A stretch of 64,000 nucleotides of DNA from Erythrobacter longus (GCF_000715015.1 NZ_JMIW01000001.1:992001-1056000), one strand, 5' to 3'. Numbered from the stretch's first letter, positions 8,157-17,537 are shown. Numbers and translations: made by a program. Notes: a model not told the origin generated them from the sequence alone.

Positions 8157-8570
8157 ATGGGGCAATGGAGACGATTTTCGGCGTTTGTTACAAAAGATAG
8201 CAACTGTGCGCCCGCCGTCCGGCATTCGCTACAATTCGCCCGCGCTTTTTTGGCCGATCACACTTGCGAGCCAAGACTTCGTGTAAAACTTGCGATCATG
8301 GTCGAAGAGCTTGTCACGAATTCTTTGCGCCATGGCGGCAAGTCTCAAGATCTGTCGCTCTTGCTCTTGCTAAAAGCCGACGGGGACGCGGTCACGCTCA
8401 AGATCGAGGATGATGGCCCCGCGTTCGATCCGCTCACTGCACCGCCGGTCACCGGACCTGATCCCACAACCGGGGGCGGAATTGGCCTTGCGATCGTCAA
8501 TGCATGGGGAGAGGATGCGGTTTATTCGCGCGTTTTACAAAACAACGTGCTCCGACTGACGTTGCGCTGA
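8157..8570 (+). CDS. GHKL-type anti-sigma serine kinase (RsbW/SpoIIAB-like)
   Basis: This is a 137-residue soluble ATPase-fold protein. The N box (EELVTNSLRHG), the G1 box (DDGPAFDP) and the glycine loop (GGGIGLAIV) are all present, so ATP binding is expected. Small proteins of this kind phosphorylate a STAS antagonist and hold a sigma factor or other target inactive. The STAS protein (3633-4001) and the CHASE2-PP2C phosphatase (5008-7044) are the obvious partners. No sigma factor is visible in the window, so the final target is unknown. The ATG at 8157 has no clear ribosome site and lies 37 bases from the divergent FecR gene, so the message may have a very short or no leader. Confidence 0.85.
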   Translation: MGQWRRFSAFVTKDSNCAPAVRHSLQFARAFLADHTCEPRLRVKLAIMVEELVTNSLRHGGKSQDLSLLLLLKADGDAVTLKIEDDGPAFDPLTAPPVTGPDPTTGGGIGLAIVNAWGEDAVYSRVLQNNVLRLTLR

Positions 8571-8587
8571 GCAAAGCGAGCACACGG

Positions 8588-10954
8588 CTATGGCACGCGT
8601 TGAAAGAGCGCTGCATCGCAATCTGGAACTTGTGCAAAATCCGGAAAACGCCCAATTGCATCGCCGGGGCGGTTGCCGCGGAAGATCACATATTCAACGT
8701 CCCATGTCTCGAAGAAGGCTGCACGCGCTTTTTCATCCAAACGCCCTTCGGCCATATTGCGCGGATGCATCATGGTTTTGAGCGAGGCAAGCGCACCCGC
8801 TTTGGCTGCGAACTCATCATCGCCGATGACCAAAATCCTTGCGCTTGGATCGCTGGCAACGCACCGCTCCAACTCTGCCACCTGCACGTCGGCTTCGAAT
8901 TGGGCCCAGTTTTGGTCACCAGGGTTTACGCGGTAAACTCCGCCCAGGGCTTGCACCACTGCGAAACCGGCAATCCAAACGCCGATCAGGATTGCGGGGC
9001 AGTGGGCGTAAAACTGCCTTTGACGCTGCGTCCGCCCCCTCGCGATTTGCCATGCTGCGATGACCAGTAAGCCTGCCCAGAACAGCCCCGAGTAATACCG
9101 ATATTCAAGATAGCCCGTGACAACTTGAGGCAGCATCATCGCAGCCAGAGCAAACACAAAAAGCACAAGCGTCCAAAACGGCTCTGATAACTTTGCTTTT
9201 GCGGGGGCACCGGGGGCTCTGGCGCACAGGATTTGGGCTCCACCCACACATCCGACGGCAAGGCCAATGGCTGCTCCAAACGGGCTTAAGAGAAGCGAGG
9301 CCGCATTCATCGCCCACTGACCAGAATTGCCAATCACCTTGAGCGCCCAGCTGACAGGATCATCGGACCAATCTGGCTGCGGCTCTGGCCACCAATCGGT
9401 CACAAATGCTCGCGTATCAAGCGTTGTGGCAACAGCGGAATTGTCCGTTGCAAACACGGTCCCGAACGTGGTGAGAGAATATGCGATCCAAGGGGACAGC
9501 GCGACAATCGAGGCCACCAATGCCAGAGCCACACGGGCAGGATTGCGCGTGATCCATAGAAGGATCACAGCCACAAACACCGGCAAGAACGCTGCATCAA
9601 ACCGGTTCATCACCGCAAGCCCAGCGACAAATCCAACCACCGCTGCGCGCAGTGCGCTGATCTTATTACCCGGCAAAAGGCCTTTGAGAACGCCGGCATA
9701 GAGCAGCAATTGCAGAGGTATTGTGCGCCCTGCCTCAAGCTCATCCCAGACCATGCTTGGCCCAAGCAAGAGGACCATGGCCGCCGTGAGCCCAACCCAA
9801 CGCGTTCCAGTAATCTGGCGTCCAAGGCTCTCAGAAAGGAGAGCAAATGCAAAGTAGCTCAGGAACGCGAGATAAAGCCCCGTGCGTGCGCCCGTCCCAA
9901 GCGTCGCGTCGACCATTGCAATAAGAGTGGGCCAAAGCGGAGCAAAGGCGCTCGAATACTCCGATACGCTGGTAAAGCTGCGCAAATGGTTGAAGCGGTA
10001 GAAGTCGGAAAAGACTGTCTTGCTCAGCTCATACAAGGCCCAGCTGTCGGGCGAGTAATCGGGTGCGGCGATGACGCTAAAAAGCAGCGGCAACAGCACA
10101 GCGGCTGAAATAAACGCAGGCCAGGCGAGCGAGGCGTATTTTACCGTTGATTTATCGGGCGTATATCCGCCGGTCGCCGCCGTTACTGTTTCCCCAAGGA
10201 GGGCAAGTTTGGAGCCAAATCCGCCGATCTTGGTGGGCACTTTCCCGCTGTCAGGATAGCGCCGGATAACCGGGACATGATCGACCTTGAGGCCCAATTG
10301 TCCTGCGCGCACCGTCAGGTAGAAAAGAAGGTTGTACACCTCGAACTGATCGCGAAACGGGCGAACATCGGGGTGCGCCAGATAGCGCGCAGAATAGGCC
10401 CTGAACCCGTTAGTGGTGTCAGTAAAAAGATGGCGCCCCGCCAAGCTCAAAATCGGTGCATGGATCAGGCGGTTGGCGATTGTCCGCTCGAGCGGGGTGT
10501 TCTCAGCCTCGCCGCCGGGAAGGTAACGCGACCCTTGGACATAATCACAGCCCGCATCGAGCTTGGCAATAAAATCGGCGACCGCCTCGACCCCGTCCTT
10601 GCCGTTGCCGTCAATCGTGACGATGCCAGCATACCCTTCGCGAAGGCACCACGCATAAGCCATACGCAATTGTGCGCTGAGTTTGCCGGGGCCGGTCTTG
10701 GTCAAAACCGCGCGAACACCGACAGTCTCAACAAAGTCTGGGTCAAGCGAACCGTCGGTAGACCCGCCGTCCGCGACAATCACATCGACGCGGAGATCGG
10801 CAGCCCTGATCCGGGCGAGCTGGCAGCGAATGCGCTCCCCTTCGTTGATGACCGGAATGACGAGAGCGTATTTGTGGGCCTTGGCCGCGTATATCGCCGC
10901 CTCGTGGGAAGGGACCTCCCAATCGGCATCGTCCAGGTGGCCAGCGCCCGTCAT
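8588..10954 (-). CDS. Fused GT2 glycosyltransferase and multi-pass membrane (GT-C-like) protein
   Basis: This is a 788-residue two-part protein. Residues about 25-250 are a GT2 domain of the dolichol-phosphate-mannose-synthase kind, with YALVIPVINEGERI, DVIVADGGSTDGS and GIVTIDGNGKDG, the last carrying the metal/nucleotide aspartates. The rest has about ten membrane segments and a soluble C-terminal tail, like lipid-linked sugar transferases of the GT-C fold. One chain may therefore both make a polyprenyl-phosphate sugar and transfer it. It is the last gene of a seven-gene overlapping run and its start overlaps the GtrA stop by 4 bases (ATGA). GtrA-family proteins often flip polyprenyl-phosphate sugars, which fits. 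Acceptor unknown. Confidence 0.82.
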   Translation of the reverse strand: MTGAGHLDDADWEVPSHEAAIYAAKAHKYALVIPVINEGERIRCQLARIRAADLRVDVIVADGGSTDGSLDPDFVETVGVRAVLTKTGPGKLSAQLRMAYAWCLREGYAGIVTIDGNGKDGVEAVADFIAKLDAGCDYVQGSRYLPGGEAENTPLERTIANRLIHAPILSLAGRHLFTDTTNGFRAYSARYLAHPDVRPFRDQFEVYNLLFYLTVRAGQLGLKVDHVPVIRRYPDSGKVPTKIGGFGSKLALLGETVTAATGGYTPDKSTVKYASLAWPAFISAAVLLPLLFSVIAAPDYSPDSWALYELSKTVFSDFYRFNHLRSFTSVSEYSSAFAPLWPTLIAMVDATLGTGARTGLYLAFLSYFAFALLSESLGRQITGTRWVGLTAAMVLLLGPSMVWDELEAGRTIPLQLLLYAGVLKGLLPGNKISALRAAVVGFVAGLAVMNRFDAAFLPVFVAVILLWITRNPARVALALVASIVALSPWIAYSLTTFGTVFATDNSAVATTLDTRAFVTDWWPEPQPDWSDDPVSWALKVIGNSGQWAMNAASLLLSPFGAAIGLAVGCVGGAQILCARAPGAPAKAKLSEPFWTLVLFVFALAAMMLPQVVTGYLEYRYYSGLFWAGLLVIAAWQIARGRTQRQRQFYAHCPAILIGVWIAGFAVVQALGGVYRVNPGDQNWAQFEADVQVAELERCVASDPSARILVIGDDEFAAKAGALASLKTMMHPRNMAEGRLDEKARAAFFETWDVEYVIFRGNRPGDAIGRFPDFAQVPDCDAALFQRVP

Positions 10955-11352
10955 GATGCGCTCCTATGCGATGGTTTTGCACCAAAGACAAAGAGCTTGC
11001 TCAAGGTGAAGTTGACGAAGAATGATGCCCCCGCCCCGCATATAAGGATGAGGAGAGCATATTCTGCGCCCATCCAACCCGCGAGAACGGCAACAACGCC
11101 TACGCGCACGGCCAGAGTTAGCCCTGCAACAGCTGCATATTTGGCGGCTCGTGCTAGCGACAACTGGCGAGCGCCTGCTTGAAAGCTCCACAGTTGATGA
11201 AGCACATAATTTGCAGCAGCTGCGCAAACAAAGCCGATCACCGCCGCCAAGGCCAATGGCACCGATCCTAGTTCATGCAATGCATAGGCAATGGCAATAT
11301 CGAGCACCACGCCAACCACCGTGACCGAAAAGAAGCGTAGCATTTCGTTCAT
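10951..11352 (-). CDS. GtrA-family membrane protein
   Basis: This 133-residue protein has four predicted membrane segments, the usual size and layout of GtrA. Landmarks are MLRFFSVTVVGVVLDIAIAY at the start, FVCAAAANYVLHQLWSF in the second helix pair, and a final FFVNFTLSKLFVFG segment. GtrA proteins are thought to flip polyprenyl-phosphate-linked sugars across the inner membrane for O-antigen or wall-glycan decoration. Its start overlaps the stop of the upstream membrane protein by 4 bases, and its stop overlaps the start of the GT2/GT-C protein by 4 bases. The trio therefore looks like a lipid-linked sugar synthesis, flipping and transfer set. Confidence 0.88.
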   Translation of the reverse strand: MNEMLRFFSVTVVGVVLDIAIAYALHELGSVPLALAAVIGFVCAAAANYVLHQLWSFQAGARQLSLARAAKYAAVAGLTLAVRVGVVAVLAGWMGAEYALLILICGAGASFFVNFTLSKLFVFGAKPSHRSAS

Positions 11353-13439
11353 TGCCCTGCCTCCTTGATCAATTGATCAATGCCTTCCGAAAGGCTTGGC
11401 AAAGCAGCATAGTCGACGGGCTCGTAAACACGCGCGAAACATTCAGCCCAGCCAATGGCCGATCCGTCCAACACTTCAAGGGTGAGGCGGGTTTTCTCGC
11501 CTGCTTCAACGGGTGCTGACACTTCGACTTGCCGCGCATTGGCAATGCCATAGCGCGGAAAATCGCTCCATTGCGGCGTGGTTGCCGCGCGCGTGAAGGG
11601 CGAATCTTCGGTCACGGTGAGGAGTGCGGTGCGCGGCTCAGCATCAAAGCCTTCGCGTTCAATAAAGACAGATGCGATGCCAGATCGGGGGCTTGTGATA
11701 GTCAACTCAAAGCTGGCAAAACCCCAATCGCTCACTTCGCAATTTGCATCTTCCTTGATAGAGGCATCGTCGGAACGGATCCACAAGACGTGCTGATCAT
11801 TGCGAGCAATTGGGCGGTAGAGATCGCGCAAGTTTTCGAAGAAGGTCCAATTGGCCCTCTCGTTCCATCCTGCCCAGCCGGTGTAGTCGGGGGCGATAGT
11901 GGTCACCGCTACGGCTCTGCCGGTCAGCGCCTCGATGTAATCAATGCGGTTCTGCTCACCCAGCGCGTGGATGATGGAGCCAACAGGCGCCGGGCTTTTT
12001 GTGCCTGCAGCGACATCAAGCGCCGAAGTGTAGACCGACAAAAGGCGCCTATCTCTGGGAAAGCCGCGGCGCTCAAGCTCCGCTGAAAACCGCTTTATTG
12101 CAGCGAGGTCCTCGGCCATTTGCGGTGTGACGTAAAATCCCAGCTTTTCTGCATAAACGGTGCGGTTGGTGCTCGATGCCGTCTGGGCAAAATGCATCCC
12201 ATCGGCTGCGATCATTCCGGCGCCTGCGACGCCAGCTAAAACAGGAACCGCAAGCCTTGGCGAAAGGCGCAATAGAGGCTTGATGCGTGCAAAGAGCGCA
12301 TTCTGGAACACGATAAGCGGCGCACACAGTCCCAGCACAAAGGTGATCGCGTTGTATTCTGAACCGATATGCCCACCGATTTGTGGGATCAGCGCAGTGC
12401 CCACCACGCTCGACCCTACAAAGATAAAGGCACTGGTCCGCGAGATCGATCCGCGCCCCGCCAAGCGCCTTGCAATTGCAATAATGACGCTTGCCGTCAG
12501 CACGATCAGGCTGAATGTGGAGAGCAATTGCCCTTGCATGAAGATGCTCGGCAAATCGGTAATGCCCAGCACCCGCGCCTCGCGGTTCCAAGGGGCGAAA
12601 TACCAATATTGGTCGCTTGGCACATCGATGAAATTGTACTGGAGCCAGCCGCCGGGCTCGCCATGCGTTACCAACAGCAGGACCGCTCCCGCCGACACCG
12701 CGACGCCAAGCGCAAACAGGACAAGCGACTTTGCGAGTAGCCAGACGTCCCGGAAGAGCCCTGCGCCAAGACCGATACAACTTGCGATGACAAGGGGTAT
12801 CCCTGCATCATTAGACCATAGGAGCCCCGCGCCCGCTGTAAGCCCGAATACAAGTGCAGGCCTCGCACGTTCAGTGGCCAGAATACAGCGCAAGGCCCAG
12901 ACGAAAACAGGGAGCACAAAGAATGGCAAAGCACCGCGCAGTGGCCTTAGTGAAACACCCGGATCAAAGGTCGCAGGGTACGGCAAGCCAATGACATTCG
13001 CCATCAGCGCGCCGACGTAATAAAACAAAAATATCAGCAGCAACGCCCACATCCATCGCCGCTTTTGCGCAACTGGTTTCAGCATCCAGATGATCGCATA
13101 AGCGCCTGCAAAGCACCCCGCCATCACCATCGCATAGGCGGAGACTGTCGAGGCCCACAATGTCTCACCAAAGGCCATAAAGCCGGGCAAAAGCGCCAGG
13201 ATCATTGTGATCCCAAGATAGGATTGGAACTCCTCGCCCAGCTTTGCTCCATCGGCAAAATTGTCAGCTGCAAACCATGTCTGCATCGCGCCATCGATAG
13301 AATGGAGGCTGTGATCAAACAGCAGCGTTGCACCGCGCAAAGCCACCAGCACAAAGCCAAGTGCCGCCAGAACAAGCCATCCGCGCCGCCCCTTGAATAA
13401 AGAAGCGAGGGGGCCAAAAAGACCCGCTCCCTCAGGCAT
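11349..13439 (-). CDS. Multi-pass membrane protein, possible GT-C-type glycosyltransferase
   Basis: This is a 696-residue protein with roughly ten membrane segments in the first two thirds and a soluble, beta-rich C-terminal third ending in LPSLSEGIDQLIKEAGQ. An early loop (DHSLHSIDGAMQTWFAADNF) precedes helix two, the position where GT-C enzymes place acidic catalytic residues, but I cannot assign a family with certainty. The ATG at 13439 follows GGGGGCGCAAT and fits the operon. The frame is open further upstream to 13478, but that part lies inside the preceding gene. It overlaps the FAD gene by 8 bases and GtrA by 4. A role in assembly of a surface glycan is inferred from neighbours. Confidence 0.7.
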   Translation of the reverse strand: MPEGAGLFGPLASLFKGRRGWLVLAALGFVLVALRGATLLFDHSLHSIDGAMQTWFAADNFADGAKLGEEFQSYLGITMILALLPGFMAFGETLWASTVSAYAMVMAGCFAGAYAIIWMLKPVAQKRRWMWALLLIFLFYYVGALMANVIGLPYPATFDPGVSLRPLRGALPFFVLPVFVWALRCILATERARPALVFGLTAGAGLLWSNDAGIPLVIASCIGLGAGLFRDVWLLAKSLVLFALGVAVSAGAVLLLVTHGEPGGWLQYNFIDVPSDQYWYFAPWNREARVLGITDLPSIFMQGQLLSTFSLIVLTASVIIAIARRLAGRGSISRTSAFIFVGSSVVGTALIPQIGGHIGSEYNAITFVLGLCAPLIVFQNALFARIKPLLRLSPRLAVPVLAGVAGAGMIAADGMHFAQTASSTNRTVYAEKLGFYVTPQMAEDLAAIKRFSAELERRGFPRDRRLLSVYTSALDVAAGTKSPAPVGSIIHALGEQNRIDYIEALTGRAVAVTTIAPDYTGWAGWNERANWTFFENLRDLYRPIARNDQHVLWIRSDDASIKEDANCEVSDWGFASFELTITSPRSGIASVFIEREGFDAEPRTALLTVTEDSPFTRAATTPQWSDFPRYGIANARQVEVSAPVEAGEKTRLTLEVLDGSAIGWAECFARVYEPVDYAALPSLSEGIDQLIKEAGQ

Positions 13440-14604
13440 ATTGCGCCCCCAGCACAAAACCGGAATGCAAGGCTCCAAACTCAGGCGCTGTGCTCTTCAC
13501 CGCTTCGAACAGGTCGTAAATATTGTCGATTTTTCCGCCAAGGATCGAAATCACACGGCCAGCGCCGGGGGATTGATGGTATAAAATCGGGCGCCCATCA
13601 TCCTGCTCGTTCTTCACCAGAACCGTCTTCACCTCGTAGATTGAGCGGTGATAGGTCGAGCTTCCCAAGCACGGCAAATACCGCTGTGCATCGCGCAACA
13701 TGAAGGCGTAACGCGTCTCGTAATGACGCTCTGCAAAATGGCGATAGGGATCGCACACGCTTGAATTTCCGGCCCCTTCTTCATCGCTCCAGCTTTCGTG
13801 CGGCGTATAGCGCACATGGGTGAGCGAATAGAGCGAGGCGGAAGGGTATGGCATGGCGGAGAAGAACGGGCCATCCATGACTGTAACTGCGCGTGTGCAA
13901 AGCTCGGTTGGCGGCTCAATCAAGGCAAGCTCTGCGACCTCATATTTGAGCCGTGCTTTGGGTAACCCGGCCTTTTCAAGCACGCTGTTGATTTGGGCAT
14001 AGGTGATATTAAAGGCATACCGCGCCGTGATTTCGCTCCCATCGCCAAGCCCTGCAACAACACCGTCGCGCCGCGCTTCCAGGCCCTGAACCTCGGTGGA
14101 AAGTCGCACCTCGATGCCAGCCGCCTCAAGCCGCTCGGCCATTTTATTTGCGAGGACGCAATAGTCGAAAGCGGTTTCGAAACAGGCGAAGACTTCTTCG
14201 ACCATATCGTCATTGAACAGCGCCCGGTCATTGGGCGATGCGACCTCGATGGGTGCGCCCATATCGCCGAACATCCGGTAAAACTTCTTGGCGGTCACCT
14301 TGGAGCGCCGCTTTGCAATCGCATAAAGCATCTGAAATTCATCGACGATCGCTTCGGGGAAATCTTCGAGGAATTTTCGATGGAGCAACATGGATTTGAC
14401 CGCTGTGACGGCCGAACGTGGGTAGTGGAAACCGGTGTGCACGCGCGCTTGGTTCACGCGAGAGGCGCGCGTCATCAATGCGTCCGATGCCTCCACCAAC
14501 AGCACCTTGTCCGAGATCGAGCGGAGGTAGAGCGCAAGGCAGCAGCCGTAAAAGCCGCCGCCAATGACGATGTAGTCATATGTGGTGGGAAGCGGGCGCG
14601 TCAT
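13432..14604 (-). CDS. FAD-dependent oxidoreductase (DAO family)
   Basis: This 390-residue protein opens with a dinucleotide-binding Rossmann motif, YIVIGGGFYGCCLALYL, with the ribose-binding acidic residue in VLLVEASD. Next comes ASRVNQARVHTGFHYPRS, typical of D-amino-acid-oxidase-like flavoproteins. No signal peptide is present, so it is cytoplasmic. It sits inside the overlapping glycan run: its ATG shares one base with the stop of the upstream glycosyltransferase gene (TAATG), and its stop overlaps the next gene by 8 bases. It may oxidise a sugar or amino-sugar intermediate, but the substrate cannot be read from sequence. Confidence 0.83.
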   Translation of the reverse strand: MTRPLPTTYDYIVIGGGFYGCCLALYLRSISDKVLLVEASDALMTRASRVNQARVHTGFHYPRSAVTAVKSMLLHRKFLEDFPEAIVDEFQMLYAIAKRRSKVTAKKFYRMFGDMGAPIEVASPNDRALFNDDMVEEVFACFETAFDYCVLANKMAERLEAAGIEVRLSTEVQGLEARRDGVVAGLGDGSEITARYAFNITYAQINSVLEKAGLPKARLKYEVAELALIEPPTELCTRAVTVMDGPFFSAMPYPSASLYSLTHVRYTPHESWSDEEGAGNSSVCDPYRHFAERHYETRYAFMLRDAQRYLPCLGSSTYHRSIYEVKTVLVKNEQDDGRPILYHQSPGAGRVISILGGKIDNIYDLFEAVKSTAPEFGALHSGFVLGAQYA

Positions 14605-15695
14605 TAGCCATTATCGCCCTTTGTTTCGGGGCGCCTGGTTTCAGAACGCTCGGTTTCGAGCGAAGGCAAGTCATCGCTCCGCGCCCAATTCTCGCTTTCA
14701 AGCTCAACATTCAGATCAACGGCGACTTTTCCGAAAAGGTCAATCCGGTTCACTTCTTCAGACACGCGCTCGCCTTTATCGCGGGCCTGCTGACGCAAGA
14801 GATGTTGCAAACCAAGGCTTAGCCCCAAGGTCGAAACACCCATGAAAATCGCGCTCACCGCCAGCATTGTGTTTGTGGTGAGCCAGCCGGGCGCAAGGGT
14901 GTCAACCAGCAGCAATGCACCGATTATCCACGCCGCATAGGCAAGCCCCACAAGGGTGAGGATCGTGGAGGAAATCGCAACAACCGAAAGAATGATCGGG
15001 GTAAGATACACCAGCAGCGTTTGCAGCAATTGCATCCGGCGCCCCATATCTTTGCCGATATCTTTGAACGCGCCGCGCGATGCGACTTCCTCAGGCGCTT
15101 TGTATGAAGAAAGCGGCAAGCGCGGATCGCGTGGAGGGTAACGCAAGGCAAGCCGCGGCTCATCATGGGCAAGGATGTGATTAAGCAGCGTTCGCGGCAT
15201 CGCGATCGATTGAAAATCGCTGGGGTAAACCGCAAATCCCGCAAGCCGCCCAAGCGCAATGAAAGGCCAGCTTAGAAGCGATTTGAACGGTCGACGCTTG
15301 CCGCAATTGGCGAGCGCAATGGCGTTGGCTCCTTCCGCGTGGTTGAGGAAGGCGCAAACATCCATGTGCGCGATCTCATCTTCCTGCGCGATCAGGACCA
15401 GATCGCCAATCGCCTCTTCAGCGGCGATAACGCGGCGTTCGTAATATTCCGTGCCCTTGCGCACGACGAAGAGGCGTACATCGCTGACCTCTTCGACCAG
15501 AGGCAGGAACGCATCGCGCAAGTGATCTTCGACCACCAGAATGATCTCGCGAAACCGGTACACTTCATCAAGCGCATCAGCGACTTTGCGGATTGTCCCA
15601 AAAGTCTTTGCATTTGCCAGAGGCGTTGCAAAACAGACAGATATAACCGTATCCTCGCGCTGTTTGGCAAAGGCTTTGGCGGCAGGTTCATGCAT
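14604..15695 (-). CDS. GT2-like glycosyltransferase with C-terminal membrane segments
   Basis: This 363-residue protein has an N-terminal domain resembling family 2 glycosyltransferases (VISVCFATPLANAKTFG, FREIILVVEDH, AIGDLVLIAQEDE). Two membrane helices follow at about residues 225-300 (LLQTLLVYLTPIILSVVAIS and the next pair). The catalytic-type acidic cluster QEDEIAH stands where GT2 enzymes place the metal-binding residues, but the usual DxD is not clean, so activity is uncertain. The ATG at 15695 is preceded by GGGGAGAGAG and overlaps the stop of the isomerase-like gene by 8 bases. The tail is polar and charged. It fits the surface-glycan operon; donor and acceptor are unknown. Confidence 0.72.
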   Translation of the reverse strand: MHEPAAKAFAKQREDTVISVCFATPLANAKTFGTIRKVADALDEVYRFREIILVVEDHLRDAFLPLVEEVSDVRLFVVRKGTEYYERRVIAAEEAIGDLVLIAQEDEIAHMDVCAFLNHAEGANAIALANCGKRRPFKSLLSWPFIALGRLAGFAVYPSDFQSIAMPRTLLNHILAHDEPRLALRYPPRDPRLPLSSYKAPEEVASRGAFKDIGKDMGRRMQLLQTLLVYLTPIILSVVAISSTILTLVGLAYAAWIIGALLLVDTLAPGWLTTNTMLAVSAIFMGVSTLGLSLGLQHLLRQQARDKGERVSEEVNRIDLFGKVAVDLNVELESENWARSDDLPSLETERSETRRPETKGDNG

Positions 15696-16545
15696 CGGCT
15701 CTCTCCCCGAAGATCCCTGCTGCGCGCGCTGCTTTCGCAAGCGCTGCGATTGAGGATTTGACCGCTTCTATGCCGCTATCATCGCGGCGCATTTCAATCG
15801 ATACCGCCTTGGAATATCCCGCTTTCTCAAGCCCTGCCAGAATAGGAGCCAAGGCGTGTGGGTCCGCAGGAGCCGGTGCCAAATCAGGCTCGCTGACATG
15901 CACATGGTTTAGCTTGGTCTTAGTGTCTGCAATCAGCGCTGGCACCGTATCGAAGCTTTCGTTCATGTGCATAGCGCCAAGATCAAGGATCGCCGCGATG
16001 CCTGCGTGATCGACGATGCCAACAAAATCAGTGGCCTCGCCAAGAGTGTTCAGAAAGTTTGTCCCATATGCTGCTGGATTGGCTTCCACGGTAATACACG
16101 TCCCCGCTTGGCAAGCCCTATCGCCCAGCTTGCGAAAGACTTCGGCAGCCTCGTCGACGGCGCGGGCCATCTCCATGCCATCGGGGATACGGCGTTGTGC
16201 AGGGGAACCAAAAACAAGGTTGGGAATGGCAAAGCGGCCCGCCAAATCAATCGCCCGCTGCATTCCGGTGACAAGAGCCGCGCGCGCTTCCTCACCATCG
16301 AACAGGCCAGCGCCTTCAACGCCAAACAAAAGCGACTGCATAGAGACGAGCGAAAGCCCGTGATCGCCCATTTCCGCCAAGGCATCGCGCGCCGTTGCCT
16401 CATCAGGCACAAAAGGATCACTGCTCGCATGGAAGAACAGCCCCGGCGCAATTTCAAGCCCGGTAAAGCGAGCTTGTGCCATTGCGGCATAGGCCTCAAG
16501 CCGTTCTTCGGGAGCCCAGGCAATGTTCGACATGGAGAGCTTCAT
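15688..16545 (-). CDS. Sugar phosphate isomerase/epimerase (AP endonuclease 2 / xylose isomerase-like TIM barrel)
   Basis: This 285-residue cytoplasmic TIM-barrel protein starts MKLSMSNIAWAPEERLEAYA, a common opening of the family that includes IolE, IolI and related sugar epimerases. Metal-ligand candidates are the glutamate in ITVEANPAAYG, the aspartate in AAILDLGAMHMNES, the histidine in LNHVHVSEPD and the glutamate in VSIEMRRDD. The start at 16545 overlaps the stop of the upstream epimerase gene in an ATGA junction. It probably isomerises a keto- or inositol-type sugar used by the glycan operon. The family covers many substrates, so nothing more exact is claimed. Confidence 0.82.
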   Translation of the reverse strand: MKLSMSNIAWAPEERLEAYAAMAQARFTGLEIAPGLFFHASSDPFVPDEATARDALAEMGDHGLSLVSMQSLLFGVEGAGLFDGEEARAALVTGMQRAIDLAGRFAIPNLVFGSPAQRRIPDGMEMARAVDEAAEVFRKLGDRACQAGTCITVEANPAAYGTNFLNTLGEATDFVGIVDHAGIAAILDLGAMHMNESFDTVPALIADTKTKLNHVHVSEPDLAPAPADPHALAPILAGLEKAGYSKAVSIEMRRDDSGIEAVKSSIAALAKAARAAGIFGERADA

Positions 16546-17537
16546 ACGGACACCTTTGCGCGGGCGACCCTCTCGCCTTGCACGAATGCATCCAACCGCT
16601 CCAAAACTGTATCCGCTGCGAAGAGATAAGGGCTTTCCCGGCCCCACAGCTTGCCATGGGCACAGTGCATATCCTCATGGTGGAGACGTGCGGACGTCTG
16701 TGGCATTTCCTCACCCATCAGCCGCTCGTAAATGACCTCGGCAGCAATAGGTTCAGACGTAAGGTGGATATGGGACAACCCTGCATCGCGGGCGATACCG
16801 ATATCGCGCCACAGCCGGTCAATCTCGTAATATTGGAATGTCGTCTCGCGGTTGTGAAACTGTGTGGCAGAAAGGGACAATTCCTTCACCGCCCGCTCCA
16901 AAACGCGGCGCCGTGGATCGGCGTTCAATGCTTCCCGGTCGAGCTTATGCAAGCGCGTGGCGGCGTCCACTTGGTAAAGCTTACCCACCCAAACAATGAG
17001 GTCAGCAGGCAATCCCTTACAGAGCACATTGAGCTTTTCACCTGTCAGCATTGAAGGCACTGGATTAAGCAGGTCGAAGATGAAGTTCTTGCGAAGCCCC
17101 TTCCCGAACAATGCCGGAAGCCTGACAATCAGGCTGTCGTCAAAGCGATCTTCGACAAAGGCTTCAAGCTCGCGGCGGTGACGTCCATAGGCAAGTTCCT
17201 CTTGGAAATCCTGCGTGTCCTCAACGTGTTGGCCTGCAAAATCGGAGAGCACTGCGATGGAGGAAATGAGCGTAAAGCGGCTCGCCTTTATGGTCGATAA
17301 GCGCTCCATCAAACCATGCATCAAGGCCCGGTCGCGTTCTGGCGCGGTGTTGGCCTCCAGCATGGAACCGGGCGCTGCGGCACACACCACATGAGAGAAC
17401 GAGCGGCCTGCAAGCTCGCCAATATTGCGGCTGTTAAAACAGGCATCAAACCCCGTTTGGCGCAGCAGTGCTGAGCCCACAAAGCCGGTCGCGCCGAGCA
17501 GGCATGTGCCATGTATTGCTGATACTGACGTGGTCAT
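16542..17537 (-). CDS. NAD(P)-dependent epimerase/dehydratase family protein
   Basis: This 331-residue protein is an extended short-chain dehydrogenase with the N-terminal Rossmann motif CLLGATGFVGSALL (GxxGxxG). The usual YxxxK pair may be served by YGRHRRELEAFV near residue 130 (Tyr and a basic residue spaced 4-5 apart), but the lysine is replaced by arginine, so catalysis may be altered. It is the first gene of the seven-gene run and its ATG at 17537 follows about 230 bases of non-coding DNA that must hold the operon promoter. The frame is open to 17612, but the upstream part has no ribosome site. A nucleotide-sugar substrate is likely from context. Confidence 0.8.
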   Translation of the reverse strand: MTTSVSAIHGTCLLGATGFVGSALLRQTGFDACFNSRNIGELAGRSFSHVVCAAAPGSMLEANTAPERDRALMHGLMERLSTIKASRFTLISSIAVLSDFAGQHVEDTQDFQEELAYGRHRRELEAFVEDRFDDSLIVRLPALFGKGLRKNFIFDLLNPVPSMLTGEKLNVLCKGLPADLIVWVGKLYQVDAATRLHKLDREALNADPRRRVLERAVKELSLSATQFHNRETTFQYYEIDRLWRDIGIARDAGLSHIHLTSEPIAAEVIYERLMGEEMPQTSARLHHEDMHCAHGKLWGRESPYLFAADTVLERLDAFVQGERVARAKVSV

